From Larix kaempferi (Eukaryota > Streptophyta > Pinopsida > Pinales > Pinaceae), in contig BSBM01000361.1 in assembly GCA_027924585.1 (NCBI GenBank), positions 64,881,501 through 64,945,500 of the forward strand: a stretch of DNA of 64,000 nucleotides, written 5' to 3'. Shown here piece after piece: positions 61,751 through 64,000 of this stretch. How positions within the stretch are numbered: position 1 is the first letter of the stretch; each line of letters opens with the position of its first letter. The translations under genes were made by a program, and so were the position numbers. A model generated the notes under the pieces. The model was given only the letters and a program-made list of their open reading frames with translations. It was not told the DNA's origin and searched no databases.

Positions 61751-64000
61751 TGACCCGGGATTGTGGCTGGAAGATGGCATGTTACAATTGGTAGGGTAAA
61801 GCGGTTGCCTATTTTCATCTACCAACTACTTGTGGTATGTTTCTCCTGATAACAACTTAGGACGCTTTTCCACTGGTGGAATATCTTGTGCATCCAAACT
61901 CGATCTCGAATCGAGATCCTGCAAAATAGAATACATTGTTATTTAGATTCACATGGATAAGTAAAATATATTCAATTAGATAATCAAAATATAAATAAAA
62001 TTTGAACTTACTGGAGATGGAAAGGGAGAACTCGCTGAACTTTGAACAATATGCAATGAGCTAGAATTTGAAGAATTGGTCATTTGATATTTAACCTTTT
62101 CTCCCTACATTTGAGTCAAATCAACAATTATACATGTCTATAGTCCTAAAAATAAATTTTGAGAACCATATTACAATCTTACTTCTAAAATAGTTTCGAA
62201 ACCATTTTGTAAGAATAAGGTGAGTTTAAGAAGCATATGTATACTATGAAATATTGTAATCGATGTGGTTGAATCCTAAAACAACATTTGAGATGAATAT
62301 ATCATTTTAAGTTGAAACATAAATTCCAAGGGATTTTTAATTAAAATTGTGCACCTAAATAATACAACTACACTGGTGCCTTCTAACTAACAAAATGCAC
62401 CATTGCTATAAATCCATGTACGCGTAGTGTTGAAACATCTGCAAAAATATCTGGAAACAAAATTGTTCGTTATGTTGGATAACAGATAGTTATCAATGAA
62501 ATTTTCAATATTGTTGAGGGTAGCACGTTCTGTATACTATAATGCACACTAGTGCATCTGTATTCCTAATACACACCACAACATGATATTTTTTTTAGAA
62601 TTGTCTATTATATGTTGCCACTGTGCTTCATGGAAATATAAGTGCATCAGGGCTTGCATATGTTTCTAGCACACCGTTATCCTGGAAAATATTTAAAAAT
62701 TTATCTTTAGGGTGCATTTCATGTTTTTACGCACCAGTGCACCCATGCAACACGCGCACCAAAACCTCAAGGATCAAAAATAAAAATTCACATGAATTAT
62801 TTTTTCATAAATTGAAAAAAGAGTAGAAATTCATTTTCCAAATTGAATTCTATAAAGTGTTTAGAAAAAAATTCCTAATCACTATTTCATTATTTTGCCA
62901 AAATTTTCGAAAGGGATAATTTTGAAAGAGAGACTTACAAGTTTGGAGCAACCAGATTATTCCAAAGATCGAAATTTGTAAGGTATGGTGAATCAAACAG
63001 GAAATGCATGATTTATTTATTTTTCTATTTAAATTTTAAATGAATTCATAAAAAATAAAAAATTCATAGTTACCTTCAACGTTGGAACCCGAGTTTTCTT
63101 GTTGCTTTATTTTGTTTTATGTGGCTGTGAAATTTTACATTAAGATTTAAATCCCTCTATTTGTATGATTTTTATTTTTAAAGATTTTAGATTTTATGGG
63201 TTTGTGCTTTTATATACAAAGCGTTGGGTGCCTTAGGACCACTTCTCGGGTCAAACCCGAAACCCTGTCGTCCTTGTAAGTTTTTTTTTTAATTTTTTTG
63301 AATTATTTTTCAAAACACTTAGGCACTTTTCAGTGCGTTCAAGCTGTTTGAAGGCACCAGTGCATTATCAATTAAAGTGCACTGATAATGTTAGTTATGT
63401 TATTCTTTTTTTTCATATTTTAACTTTAAAAAAAACGCTTATGCATTTTCCGGTGCAGGAGAGTTATAATAAAGCACCAATGTATTAACTGTAAAAGCAC
63501 ACCATTTTTATCACTAGTGCTTAAAAATAAATATATCGCACTGATAAACATGTATGTGAATATTTTTTTTTCTTGTAAACGGTGTGTTCAAGTATGTGTT
63601 AGGATATTTTAATACTCCATCCTTGTCCTACCTAGCATTATTTCATTTTCCTAATAGTTGATGATGTCATTTTCCCCCTAGCGGTGTGCAGATGTCATCC
63701 AAGATCCATCTACCACCTTATGCACCATGCATGAATCATTTTAGGACCACTTAAGTCAGTTCCCTATTCTTTAGGAGCCAACACAGTGTTCCAGTTCAGT
63801 CCACCTGAGTTAGCTGACTCTTGTGGGGAGTTTGAGCTCCGAAGGCCACTGATTGTGGTCTCATGCGCCCTTTTCTTAGTGATTTGCATGACAAAATCAC
63901 TAATGCACCCTCCTTGGTCAGTTAACTGATTGTGACTTCGGTTAACTAAGTTTAGGATCAGTTTAGTTGAGTTTGGGTCGTCCAGAGCACTCCAATGGTG
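61751..64000. other. Intergenic DNA without recognised gene
   Basis: AT-rich. Several short motifs recur (GTGCAC, CACCAGTGCA, AACACTTAGGCACTTTTC against AACGCTTATGCATTTTCC at 63319 and 63434), which suggests an old, decayed repeat between about 62390 and 63560. No coding signal. Confidence 0.5.

Overview
This window is nuclear DNA of a plant, probably a seed plant with a large, repeat-rich genome. The evidence is one spliced aspartate aminotransferase gene of the plastid type, tRNA-derived SINEs, plant L1-type LINEs whose ORF2 ends in a ribonuclease H domain, and Ty1/copia and Ty3/gypsy elements with plant-style initiator-Met primer sites. A gymnosperm would fit the low gene density, but the sequence does not prove it. 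Nothing bacterial, plasmid-like or CRISPR-like is present.

Layout. 1-3.5 kb: 5' end of a Ty3/gypsy element on the minus strand (LTR, primer site, GC-rich repeat leader, open gag running off the window). 3.5-16 kb: AT-rich intergenic DNA with a small non-autonomous LTR element, a SINE nested in it, a large foldback element and simple repeats. 16-32.3 kb: a mirror-image structure in which a LINE segment and a decayed chromovirus-type gypsy segment each occur twice, inverted and nearly identical, with the full 6.1-kb gypsy as the right-hand copy. 32.3-33.2 kb: a possible hAT-like insertion. 34.4-38.0 kb: the aspartate aminotransferase gene on the minus strand, nine coding exons, with one extra base in exon 5 and an antisense SINE in an intron. 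40.4-44.2 kb: a decayed LINE of a different clade, interrupted by a solo LTR and by an L1 fragment with its target duplication. 44.4-47.6 kb: a foldback MITE, an LTR bordered by both a primer site and a polypurine tract, and a repeat-rich ORF split by a 1.35-kb solo-LTR-like insert. 47.7-53 kb: intergenic DNA, tandem duplications and an L1 reverse-transcriptase fragment. 53.07-53.4 kb: two exons of a 3-hydroxyisobutyrate-dehydrogenase-like domain gene on the plus strand, caught between LINE fragments. 54.7-61.3 kb: a 6.6-kb copia element with both LTRs, inserted into a tRNA-like sequence and carrying an unusual tandem array. 61.4-64 kb: a foldback MITE and AT-rich DNA.

Only the aminotransferase (nitrogen metabolism) and the partial dehydrogenase-domain gene look like host genes. 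Everything else recognisable is mobile DNA, much of it nested, and the order of several insertions can be read from target duplications. The most unusual item is the 16.7-30.8 kb mirrored duplication, whose segment order fits reintegration of a circularised copy or template switching, but which could also be an assembly error.
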